A stretch of 7,870 nt of DNA from an uncultured bacterium (lineage in GTDB: Bacteria; Gemmatimonadota; Gemmatimonadetes; Palauibacterales; KS3-K002): positions 1-7,870 of the forward strand of contig CANPVY010000149.1 of assembly GCA_947581845.1 (NCBI GenBank). The letters are read 5' to 3'. Made by a program: the position numbers and the translations under genes. This document shows, one piece after another, positions 1-5,578 of the stretch. The number at the start of each line of letters is the position of its first letter. Position 1 is the first letter of the stretch. Below the pieces are notes generated by a model. The model was not told the DNA's origin. It did not search any database and saw only the letters and a program-made list of their open reading frames with translations.

Positions 1-157
1 GGCCCCAGCCGCCGGGGTGCGAGCGGATCAGCCCGCGCTCCTTGAGTGCCCGCACCGTCCGCTCCTCCAGGATCCGGGACGGCATCCGCTCGCGTGGCAG
101 CCTGGCGTACCCCTCCCGCTCCTCCGGCGTCAACTCATCGTGCAACATCGAACTCAT
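1..157 (-). CDS. Putative ECF-associated regulatory (anti-sigma-like) protein, N-terminal fragment
   Basis: Only the first 52 codons lie in the window; the gene continues beyond position 1. The peptide starts MSSMLHDELTPEEREGY and goes on with a basic, helix-rich stretch (RMPSRILEERTVRALKERG). The ATG at 157 is preferred because a GAGG lies 4 nt upstream; a second in-frame ATG at 148 is the alternative. The reading frame overlaps the last 23 nt of the sigma-factor gene (14 nt if the second ATG is used), so the two are almost certainly translated together. In many bacteria the gene overlapping an ECF sigma 3' end encodes its anti-sigma factor, often with a membrane helix after a short cytoplasmic N-terminus. 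The visible part has no HxxxCxxC zinc-binding motif and no membrane helix, so the anti-sigma role is inferred from position only. Confidence 0.55.
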   Translation of the reverse strand, partial: MSSMLHDELTPEEREGYARLPRERMPSRILEERTVRALKERGLIRSHPGGWG

Positions 158-707
158 CCATCCTCAGTGTTTCCGGATCCAGTAACGCGCGCACCGCGCG
201 CCGCGCGTGCGACAACTGGCTCTTCGAGGTACCCGCCGCGATCCCCAAACGCGCGCCGATCTCGTCGTGGGTGCAGCCTTCCAGGTCATGCAGGATCAGC
301 ACCGTCCGGTACCCGCTGGGTAGCAGCGCCAGCGCCCGCTCCAGATCGACCCGCACGTCGCTGGGAGTCTGCGCCGCCGGCGGATCCCGGCTCGGCTCCC
401 AATCCAGCCCGCGTCCGTTCCGCCGCCGCCACAGGTCGCGGCAGAGATTCAGCCCGATCCCGCCCAGCCAGGTCGACAGGCTCGACTCCCAGCGGAACTC
501 GTCCAAACCCTCGACCGCGCGCAGCCAGGTCTCCTGAACCAGGTCCTCGGCATCGCTCTCCACGCCGCCCAGCAGGCGCAGCACGAACTGGAACAGGCGC
601 GGCGTGTGCCGGCGGTAGAGCTCGCGGAACGCTCGCTCGTCCCCATCGAGGAGCACCGCATCGGCGAGCTGGCGGTCGGGCACCTCTCTGCCCCGGTCTC
701 TCCTCAT
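135..707 (-). CDS. ECF-family RNA polymerase sigma factor (sigma-70 family)
   Basis: A 190-residue protein with the two-domain architecture of extracytoplasmic-function sigma factors, which direct core RNA polymerase to a small regulon, usually in response to an envelope or environmental signal. Region 2 covers about residues 25-93 and includes the typical core-binding segment DAEDLVQETWLRA (52-64) followed by a WLGGIGLNLCRD helix. Region 4 covers about 119-172 (LPSGYRTVLILHDLEG, then a helix-turn-helix HDEIGARLGIAAGTSKSQL). There is no region 1.1 or region 3, as expected for the ECF group. The reading frame stays open upstream to 932, but the ATG at 707 gives the normal family length, has AGGA about 6 nt upstream, and avoids overlapping the toxin gene. 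It lies 65 nt downstream of vapC on the same strand, and its end overlaps the next gene, a likely partner regulator. I cannot assign the ECF subgroup or the signal. Confidence 0.93.
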   Translation of the reverse strand: MRRDRGREVPDRQLADAVLLDGDERAFRELYRRHTPRLFQFVLRLLGGVESDAEDLVQETWLRAVEGLDEFRWESSLSTWLGGIGLNLCRDLWRRRNGRGLDWEPSRDPPAAQTPSDVRVDLERALALLPSGYRTVLILHDLEGCTHDEIGARLGIAAGTSKSQLSHARRAVRALLDPETLRMDEFDVAR

Positions 708-772
708 GTCATTCCTGAGTGGTCCTGGAGCCTCGAATGGTTGGTCGCTAGAAAGACGACGAAGAGCCTCGC

Positions 773-1189
773 CTAGAACAGCGCGGAGCCAGGCACCACG
801 CTCGCGCCCTCGATCCCCAGGTGATGGTCGGTTCCCCAAACAGTCTTGATCTTTCGCCTCTGCAGCCAAACCAGGCTGGACGCGTCGACGTAGGTCAACT
901 TGTGCCCGCGGAGAGCGTCGAGCTTGCGCCACACGGCAGCCAGGTGCGAGGCGTCTGGCGCAAGAATCTCAAGGTCGGTCAGACTCTCGAGCAGAGGCCG
1001 AAGCGTCCGTGCGGTTTCCTCTCCCAGGCGATGCAGGAACCAGCTGTAGACCTCCGAGATCACGAGCACGGAGGTGCACCAGCGCTTCGGTGGGTGTGCG
1101 AAGAGCGTTACCGTCTCCTCGTGCAGGCGGTCCGACCGCACCAGGAAAGCAATGAAAATGCCGGAATCGAGGAAGACTTCGTCCTTCAC
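773..1189 (-). CDS. vapC: PIN-domain ribonuclease toxin, VapC-like
   Basis: A 138-residue single-domain PIN protein, the usual size for VapC toxins, which are Mg2+-dependent endoribonucleases that cleave tRNA or rRNA when freed from their antitoxin. The conserved acidic residues of the PIN active site are in place: D8 in FLDSGIF, E46 in VISEVY, D102 in LTYVDASSL and D121 in WGTDHHL. The toxin therefore looks catalytically intact. The start codon is a GTG at 1189 that overlaps the vapB stop as GTGA, the classic arrangement for translational coupling of antitoxin and toxin. Only a weak Shine-Dalgarno sequence is visible upstream, which supports coupling. Expression is probably controlled from the vapB operator. 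Assignment to the PIN/VapC family is firm; the RNA target cannot be told from sequence. Confidence 0.92.
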   Translation of the reverse strand: MKDEVFLDSGIFIAFLVRSDRLHEETVTLFAHPPKRWCTSVLVISEVYSWFLHRLGEETARTLRPLLESLTDLEILAPDASHLAAVWRKLDALRGHKLTYVDASSLVWLQRRKIKTVWGTDHHLGIEGASVVPGSALF

Positions 1190-1416
1190 GGACGGTCTCG
1201 ACCGTACACCACGGTGTCCACCGTCTGGCTCGCGTCAGGGCCGGCATCTCCGGCGGCGCCCGCGAACCGCATCCAGGCGTGCTCACCCGGATGACGCGCG
1301 AGCAATTGCGCCACCGCCCGACGCACCAACTCGGCCAGCGAAATGCCTTGACGGCGAGCTTCGCGCCGCGCGGCTTCATAGAGCTCGCGCTGGAAGGATA
1401 TCTGGGTCCTTATCAT
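1186..1416 (-). CDS. vapB: Ribbon-helix-helix antitoxin, VapB-like
   Basis: A 76-residue protein lying directly before the PIN toxin. Residues 1-42 fit a ribbon-helix-helix DNA-binding domain: a short beta strand (IRTQISFQ), helix 1 (RELYEAARREARRQ), a turn at GIS and helix 2 (LAELVRRAVAQLLARH). The C-terminal part (about 47-76, ending VDTVVYGRDRP) is acidic to mixed and of the type that wraps around and blocks the PIN active site. By family knowledge the protein should neutralise VapC and, as a dimer or in complex with the toxin, repress its own operon. The start ATG at 1416 sits inside a perfect palindrome and has no clear Shine-Dalgarno sequence (an AGG lies about 10 nt upstream), so translation may begin on a very short or leaderless message. 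Confidence 0.88.
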   Translation of the reverse strand: MIRTQISFQRELYEAARREARRQGISLAELVRRAVAQLLARHPGEHAWMRFAGAAGDAGPDASQTVDTVVYGRDRP

Positions 1417-1445
1417 GATAACAACCTAGCAAGATGTGTTATCAT
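1410..1445 (-). promoter_or_regulatory. Probable vapBC operator with three TTATCA half-sites
   Basis: Positions 1410-1421 form a perfect 12-bp palindrome, TTATCATGATAA, centred on the vapB start codon. A third half-site, TTATCA, lies at 1439-1444. Seen another way, ATGATAACA at 1415-1423 and TGTTATCAT at 1437-1445 form a perfect 9-bp inverted repeat with arm centres 22 nt apart, about two helical turns. Ribbon-helix-helix antitoxins typically bind paired short half-sites over their own promoter, so this is the natural autoregulation site. A weak promoter can be drawn on the minus strand (TTGCAG, 17 bp, TAGGTT) whose start point would fall at or next to the ATG. The stretch is strikingly AT-rich compared with its surroundings. 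Confidence 0.65.
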
Positions 1446-1554
1446 CTGCAAGGCCGTCGCCCTACGTCGCTTGCCAGAAGCACCGTCTCACCGCGCTTCA
1501 CCCACCGAAACCCCGACCGGCGGTGCCCCTTCGCCGACCAGCTCGACGCGCGAA

Positions 1555-1629
1555 ACTCCTACTCGTACTCCTACTTGTACTCGTCATCCCGGTCGACCAG
1601 CATGACGAGTACGAGTACGAGTTAGGAGT
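1555..1629. repeat. Long stem-loop made of tandem GTACTC-like repeats
   Basis: The left arm 1555-1587 and right arm 1602-1629 pair over 27 bp: 11 perfect pairs next to the loop (1577-1587 with 1602-1612), 10 perfect pairs (1561-1570 with 1613-1622) and 6 more (1555-1560 with 1624-1629), interrupted only by a 6-nt bulge at 1571-1576 and one bulged T at 1623. Both arms are built of repeats close to GTACTC and its complement GAGTAC. The 14-nt loop contains the palindrome GGTCGACC (1591-1598). It begins 31 nt beyond the pruA stop, so in pruA mRNA it would form a strong 3' structure. There is no proper T-tract on either side, so a processing or stabilising role or a dispersed repeat element is as likely as a terminator. 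Confidence 0.7.
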
Positions 1630-1644
1630 ACCGTCGAGGACGGT
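1630..1644 (-). terminator. Small hairpin immediately after pruA, possible part of its transcription end
   Basis: ACCGTC and GACGGT (6 bp, GAG loop) form a compact hairpin 16 nt past the pruA stop codon and directly abut the long repeat hairpin. The pair of adjacent hairpins separates pruA from vapBC, which is on the same strand. No run of T follows, so a terminator is only a suggestion. Confidence 0.3.
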
Positions 1645-1659
1645 GAGGCCGGGTCGGCG

Positions 1660-3291
1660 TTACTTGCCCTCCATATACGGATAGCGGTAGTCCTTTGGCG
1701 GCGCGAGGTTCTCCTTGATCGCCCGCGGCGAGACCCAGCGGATCAGGTTGAGCCCGGAGCCCGCCTTGTCGTTCGTCCCGCTGGCCCGGCCGCCGCCGAA
1801 CGGCTGCTGGCCGACCACGGCACCCGTGGGCTTGTCGTTGATATAGTAGTTGCCCGCCGTATAGCGCAGCACCTGGTCCGCCTCGGCGATGGCCTGCCGG
1901 TCGCGCGCGTAGATGGCGCCTGTGAGCGCGTAGTCCGAGGTCGTGTCACACAGCTGCAGCATGTCCGGCCACTTGTTGTCGGGATAGACGTGCAGTGTGA
2001 GCACGGGGCCGAAGATCTCCTCACGCATGAGGCGCGAGCGCGGGTCCTTGCTCAGCACGACGGTCGGCTCGATGAAGTAGCCCTTCTTGTCCTCGTAGCC
2101 GCCGCCCACGAGCACCTCCATCTCGCTGCTCGCCTTCGCCTCCTCGATGTACTCGCCGATCTTGCGGAACGCGGTGCGGTCGATCACCGCACACATGAAG
2201 TTCCGGAAGTCGCGCGGGTCGCCCATCCGGATGCCGGCCACCATCTCGAGCAGCCCGTCGCGCGTCTCCGGCCAGATCGACTCGGGGATGTAGGCGCGCG
2301 ATACGGCGCTGCACTTCTGACCCTGATACTCGAAGGCGCCGCGCACCAGCGCGACGTTCAGCTCCGTGATATCGGCGCTAACGTGCGCGACCACGAAGTC
2401 CTTGCCGCCCGTCTCACCGACGATACGCGGGTAGTTCCGGTACCCGGCGATGTTCTCGGCGATCTTCTGCCACAGCATCCGAAAGACCGACGTCGAGCCC
2501 GTGTAGTGGATGCCGGCGAAGTGCGGGTTCGGCACGATCGCCTCGGAAAGGGCTCCCGAATCGCCGATCACGAAGTTGATCACACCGTCGGGCAGCCCCG
2601 CCTCCTGCAGCACCTTCATGATGTAGTAGTTGCTGTAGATCGCGGTGCGCGACGGCTTCCAGAGCGACACGCAGCCCATGATCGCCGGCGCGGTGGGCAG
2701 ATTGCCGCCGATCGAGGTGAAGTTGAACGGCGTGATCGCGTAGACGAAGCCCTCCAGCGGCCGATGGTCCATGCGGTTCCAGACGCCCGGGACCGACATC
2801 GGCTGCTCGGCGTAGATCTTCTCGGCGTAGTGGACGTTGAAGCGCCAGAAATCGATCAGCTCGCAGGCCGCATCGATCTCCGCCTGGTGGGCCGTCTTGC
2901 TCTGGCCCAGCATGGTGGCGGCGTTCACGATGTCGCGCCACGGCCCGGCCAACAGGTCCGCCGCCTTGAGGAACACGGCCGCCCGCTCCTCCCAGGGCCA
3001 GCGCGACCACTCCTGCCAGGCCCGCTGCGAGGCCGCGATCGCCGCCTCGACCTCCTTAGGGCCGCCTTTGTGCCACGTTGCCAGCGCATGCTTGTGATCG
3101 TGCGGCATCGTGTACTCGGCCACGTCCCCGGTTTGCACCTCCTCACCACCGATGACCAGCGGGATCTCGATCTGCTGACCCGCCAGCTCATCGAGCTTCT
3201 TCTTCAGTGACTCGCGTTCCGGCGTCCCCGGCGCGTAGCTACGCACCGGCTCGTTCTGCGGTATCGGTGTCTGGTAGATCGCACTTGACAT
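1660..3291 (-). CDS. pruA: L-glutamate gamma-semialdehyde (delta-1-pyrroline-5-carboxylate) dehydrogenase
   Basis: A 543-residue aldehyde dehydrogenase that oxidises glutamate 5-semialdehyde, the open form of P5C, to glutamate with NAD+, the second step of proline breakdown in the cytoplasm. It is the stand-alone type, like mitochondrial ALDH4A1, not the bifunctional PutA. Visible family features: the N-terminal segment LVIGGEEVQTGD, the PFNF substrate/cofactor segment at 188-191, the general-base E293 in GETGGKDF, the nucleophile C327 in YQGQKCSAVSR, EEIFGPV at 424-430 and the C-terminal PFGGGRASGTNDKAG starting at 497. Length and motifs look complete. The ATG at 3291 has GAGGG about 6 nt upstream. 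No proline dehydrogenase gene lies in the window. Upstream, between this gene and the amino-acid dehydrogenase, sits a 101-nt inverted-repeat element that may be part of its leader; downstream lie two hairpins. Confidence 0.96.
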   Translation of the reverse strand: MSSAIYQTPIPQNEPVRSYAPGTPERESLKKKLDELAGQQIEIPLVIGGEEVQTGDVAEYTMPHDHKHALATWHKGGPKEVEAAIAASQRAWQEWSRWPWEERAAVFLKAADLLAGPWRDIVNAATMLGQSKTAHQAEIDAACELIDFWRFNVHYAEKIYAEQPMSVPGVWNRMDHRPLEGFVYAITPFNFTSIGGNLPTAPAIMGCVSLWKPSRTAIYSNYYIMKVLQEAGLPDGVINFVIGDSGALSEAIVPNPHFAGIHYTGSTSVFRMLWQKIAENIAGYRNYPRIVGETGGKDFVVAHVSADITELNVALVRGAFEYQGQKCSAVSRAYIPESIWPETRDGLLEMVAGIRMGDPRDFRNFMCAVIDRTAFRKIGEYIEEAKASSEMEVLVGGGYEDKKGYFIEPTVVLSKDPRSRLMREEIFGPVLTLHVYPDNKWPDMLQLCDTTSDYALTGAIYARDRQAIAEADQVLRYTAGNYYINDKPTGAVVGQQPFGGGRASGTNDKAGSGLNLIRWVSPRAIKENLAPPKDYRYPYMEGK

Positions 3292-3324
3292 GGCTGTCCC
3301 TCGATCTCAGCGTCGGACTTGCGG

Positions 3325-3425
3325 GGCGGCGGGGGATCCTCTCGCTTCATGTCGCGCGGTGTCGGGCCACGACTGAGTGCGGGCCGGGGCGCTCCAAATG
3401 TCCGCTCCGAGGATCCCCCGCCGCC
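3325..3425. repeat. 101-nt element bounded by a perfect 17-bp inverted repeat
   Basis: Positions 3325-3341 (GGCGGCGGGGGATCCTC) and 3409-3425 are exact reverse complements. Inside them, further small pairings (CAT 3348-3350 with ATG 3398-3400; GCGC 3354-3357 with 3389-3392) allow the whole 101 nt to fold as one imperfect hairpin. It lies 33 nt upstream of the pruA start, in the 222-nt gap after the amino-acid dehydrogenase. No target-site duplication is evident at the edges and no ORF lies inside. It may be a MITE- or REP-like dispersed repeat, or a structured leader or attenuator of pruA; the sequence alone does not decide. The rest of the gap (3426-3513) shows no gene and no convincing terminator. 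Confidence 0.7.
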
Positions 3426-3513
3426 AACGTATCGTCACTGCGGGTTATCCTTCTGTGGTCGAGCACTAGCTTCGCGAACGCCGCCGCGCTGGGCAAGCCC
3501 GGGACCAGCCAGA

Positions 3514-4548
3514 CTACGCCGAGCCCCGCTCCAGCACGCGCTGCACGCGCCGGTCGGCCGCACGTGCCGGCGACTCGCGGCGCTGCTTCGCCTCGTGCAG
3601 GAGTTCCTCCAGCGTTCCACGGATCGCGCGGACCCGCTCGGCGGCGGCGTCCTCGCTCATCTCCAGCATCTCGACCGCGGTCAGGAAGATGGCGCCGCCG
3701 GCGTTGCAGATGAAGTCAGGCGCGTAGAGGATGCCGCGCTCCTGGAGGCGCTCGGCGTCCTCCGAGACTTCGAGCTGGTTGTTGGCCGAGCCGACAACGG
3801 CCCGGCAGTGGAGCCGCGGGATGGTCTCGACGTTAAGCACGGCACCCACCGCACACGGCGCGAAGATGTCGCACGGCTCGTCGTAGACCTCCCCCGGATC
3901 GACAAGCACAGCGCCCAGCTCCTCAGCGACCGCGCGGGCCCGCGCCGCGTCGATATCGGCGATCCTGAGGTCCGCAGCAACGCCGCGAAGTAGCTTGCAG
4001 AGGGGCAAACCGGCGTCGCCCACACCCTGGACCAGCACGGTCCGACCCTTGAGCTCGGGCCTGCCGAACAGCTCCTGGGCCACCGCCTCCATGCTCACGA
4101 ACACGCCCAGCGCCGTCCAGGGGCCCGGATCGCCGGCTGTCAGCCCGCGCGCCCGACTGGTCTTCCGCCCGATGACCTCCATGCTCTCCGGGCCGACACC
4201 CAGGTCGGCACCGGTGTAGAACCCCCCGCGCAGCGACTCGACCAGCTCGCCGTAGCGCTCCAGCAGCCGCTCGCGCGCCACACCCTCCACCGGCCGCGAC
4301 AGCGCGATCACACCCTTGCCGCCGCCCAACGGGAAGTCGACGCCGGCCCACTTGTACGTCATCCCCGCCGCCAAACGCTGCACGTCGCGCAGCCCGTCGC
4401 GCGGCGCGTCGTACACCTTCATGCGCGTGCCGCCCACCGCAGGCCCCAGCCGCGTGGAGTGGATCGCGATAATCATCCAGGCGTCGGCCTCGTGGTCGTA
4501 GCGCATCACGACCCGCTCACCGTCCCAACCGCGTATCAGTTCTTCCAT
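3514..4548 (-). CDS. Glu/Leu/Phe/Val dehydrogenase family protein, leucine-dehydrogenase type
   Basis: A 344-residue amino-acid dehydrogenase that should reversibly deaminate a branched-chain or aromatic L-amino acid to its 2-oxo acid and ammonium with NAD+. Evidence: the N-terminal catalytic domain has the two conserved lysines, K66 in MTYKWAG and K78 in LGGGKGV, and the catalytic aspartate D115 in GADLG. The nucleotide-binding domain starts with VLVQGVGDAG (171-180) and has D198 (IADID) at the end of the second strand, which favours NAD over NADP. GSANNQL (253-259) and CNAGG (281-285) are also typical. It is slightly short for leucine dehydrogenases, mainly at the C-terminus. The ATG at 4548 is chosen (GAGGAT about 4 nt upstream) over an in-frame ATG at 4578, which would add an atypical cysteine-rich tip and overlap the previous gene. 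It starts 7 nt after the membrane-protein gene, so the two are probably one operon. Preference for Leu, Val or Phe cannot be read with confidence. Confidence 0.9.
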   Translation of the reverse strand: MEELIRGWDGERVVMRYDHEADAWMIIAIHSTRLGPAVGGTRMKVYDAPRDGLRDVQRLAAGMTYKWAGVDFPLGGGKGVIALSRPVEGVARERLLERYGELVESLRGGFYTGADLGVGPESMEVIGRKTSRARGLTAGDPGPWTALGVFVSMEAVAQELFGRPELKGRTVLVQGVGDAGLPLCKLLRGVAADLRIADIDAARARAVAEELGAVLVDPGEVYDEPCDIFAPCAVGAVLNVETIPRLHCRAVVGSANNQLEVSEDAERLQERGILYAPDFICNAGGAIFLTAVEMLEMSEDAAAERVRAIRGTLEELLHEAKQRRESPARAADRRVQRVLERGSA

Positions 4549-4555
4549 CCGATCC

Positions 4556-5287
4556 TCAGGGAAGCGGCAACGACACATGCAGGTGGTCCGCCGTACCGAC
4601 GTGCCTCAGGGTTCGGAATCCCATCGCCCGATAATAAGCCTGCAACAGGAAGTTCCGCCACGCGCCGCGGCCCACAGTGCGCAAATCGACCGCGTGCGCG
4701 TAGCCGTCCTCCTGGATGAAGTGCAGCGAATGCTCGTACACCGGTAGACCCATCCGCTCGTAGTCTTGCGCCTGCCGCTCCATGTCCGTGACGACCAGGT
4801 CACGGTCGACCAGGATGAACGTGCTGGTGGCGAGCCGCAGCAGCGGGTGCAGCGACCGGTACTCCTCTCGCAACTCCGTACCCTTCACGTTGAGGCTGGA
4901 CAGGTAGATCAGCGCGTAGAGGCAGTAGGCGCCCACGACGGCGAAGACCGTCTTCGTGACCGCGCCCGGCAGTCGCGCCTTGCCCGCCAGCCGCTTGCTG
5001 ACCCAGGCGGCGTAGATGAGCAGCAGCAGCGCGGTCAGCAAAAAGCCGGCCAGCAGGGCCGGCCAGGTCGGTACGCCGTAGTGTCGATAGAGGAAGACCG
5101 AGCTGCCGACCAGCACCCAGAACGGCAGCACCACTGCGGCAACGACGAGTGCGCCGCGCAGCAGCCACTTCGCCGCGAACCGGCGGAGTTCGAGGCGTGG
5201 CCGAGCCGCCACGCCCGGGCGTCCAACCGCGCGCTCCTCCTCCAGACGCTCGACAAGCGCCTCGTACTCCGCAAACGGATCGCTCAT
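4556..5287 (-). CDS. Three-helix membrane protein with possible M15-like C-terminal domain, function unknown
   Basis: A 243-residue protein that I do not recognise as a named family. From the N-terminus it has a short acidic cytoplasmic helix, then three hydrophobic segments at about residues 42-66, 76-96 and 107-131, followed by a soluble domain of about 110 residues. That domain has a conserved-looking core: H189 in HSLHF, a GYAHAVDL stretch with H198 and D201, and a terminal DHLHVSLPLP with H235 and H237. This order (SxH, GxAxxD, then HxH near the C-terminus) recalls Hedgehog/DD-peptidase (M15) metal sites, but the spacing between first His and Asp is 12 instead of the usual 7, so an enzyme assignment is only a hypothesis. 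The ATG at 5287 has AGG 7 nt upstream; a GTG one codon earlier is possible. The downstream dehydrogenase gene follows after 7 nt. Confidence 0.8.
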   Translation of the reverse strand: MSDPFAEYEALVERLEEERAVGRPGVAARPRLELRRFAAKWLLRGALVVAAVVLPFWVLVGSSVFLYRHYGVPTWPALLAGFLLTALLLLIYAAWVSKRLAGKARLPGAVTKTVFAVVGAYCLYALIYLSSLNVKGTELREEYRSLHPLLRLATSTFILVDRDLVVTDMERQAQDYERMGLPVYEHSLHFIQEDGYAHAVDLRTVGRGAWRNFLLQAYYRAMGFRTLRHVGTADHLHVSLPLP

Positions 5288-5362
5288 CACTCTGCCTTAC
5301 CCTACGGCCGCCGCCCAGCCCGCGTTTCCCGCGCTGATCCTTCACGGCCATCAGGAGCGACG

Positions 5363-5395
5363 GCTGTTGGTCCAGCTCACGGTTACGCGATAGGC
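5363..5395 (-). pseudogene. 33-nt fragment of the M14 carboxypeptidase gene
   Basis: This stretch matches 7226-7258, inside the M14-family gene, at 31 of 33 positions and in the same orientation. Read on the minus strand it encodes AYRVTVSWTNS, exactly the peptide of the intact gene. The two differences are synonymous in that frame (GTA/GTC and GTG/ACG-type third-base changes fall within unchanged residues). Similarity stops sharply on both sides: the frame meets a TGA soon after, and the upstream codons are unrelated. It is therefore a gene remnant or a short copied patch in the divergent intergenic region, not a gene. Confidence 0.6.
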
Positions 5396-5493
5396 ACCCC
5401 CACCCTGCGTTCCGGCGCTCAGGCGGCACATCTGACAGCCAGGAGGACGAACTTCCCTGGACAACCGTCGCTGCCAACCGGCTTGACTGTGCC

Positions 5494-5523
5494 TTGACCC
5501 ACCCGCCTCAGGTTAGCTAAGAA
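5494..5523 (+). promoter_or_regulatory. Candidate promoter for the duplicated lipoprotein gene
   Basis: A TTGACC box at 5494-5499 is followed after 18 bp by TAAGAA (5518-5523), a poor but acceptable -10. A second TTGAC lies 11 nt earlier at 5483, one helical turn away, so the twin boxes might also be an activator site. The start codon is 56 nt downstream. The rest of the 291-nt divergent gap holds the 33-nt carboxypeptidase fragment and nothing else I can support. Confidence 0.3.
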
Positions 5524-5578
5524 ATTGATGACCCCGAGACGGGTCCCTGACCAACCGCTTGCCGGCGGGGAAAGAGAA

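Noticed and set aside
729..771. GAGCCTCG occurring twice between vapC and the sigma factor gene
   Set aside because: An 8-nt repeat in G+C-rich DNA is weak, and no symmetric or promoter-like arrangement supports it.
707..932. N-terminal extension of the sigma factor up to 932
   Set aside because: It would add 75 atypical residues, overlap vapC by 160 nt and ignore the well-placed AGGA before the ATG at 707.
1436..1684. 82-codon plus-strand frame with a hydrophobic run and an acidic DEYEYEL run
   Set aside because: Both runs are translations of the two arms of the GTACTC hairpin, and the frame starts inside the vapB operator and ends inside pruA; no ribosome-binding site is seen.
1990..3210. 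406-codon plus-strand reading frame opposite pruA
   Set aside because: Its product is an Arg/His/Asp/Leu-rich low-complexity sequence antisense to a clearly functional pruA; long antisense frames are expected at this G+C.
3319..3993. 224-codon plus-strand frame across the inverted-repeat element and the dehydrogenase 3' end
   Set aside because: It is antisense to a conserved dehydrogenase and has no recognisable domain.
5441..5461. CCAGG/CCTGG short inverted repeat in the divergent gap
   Set aside because: Only 5 bp of stem with a long loop; likely chance.
4800..5477. 225-codon minus-strand frame across the divergent gap and the membrane-protein gene
   Set aside because: It runs in another frame through the membrane-protein coding region and has the Arg/Gly/Ala-rich composition of a shadow frame.
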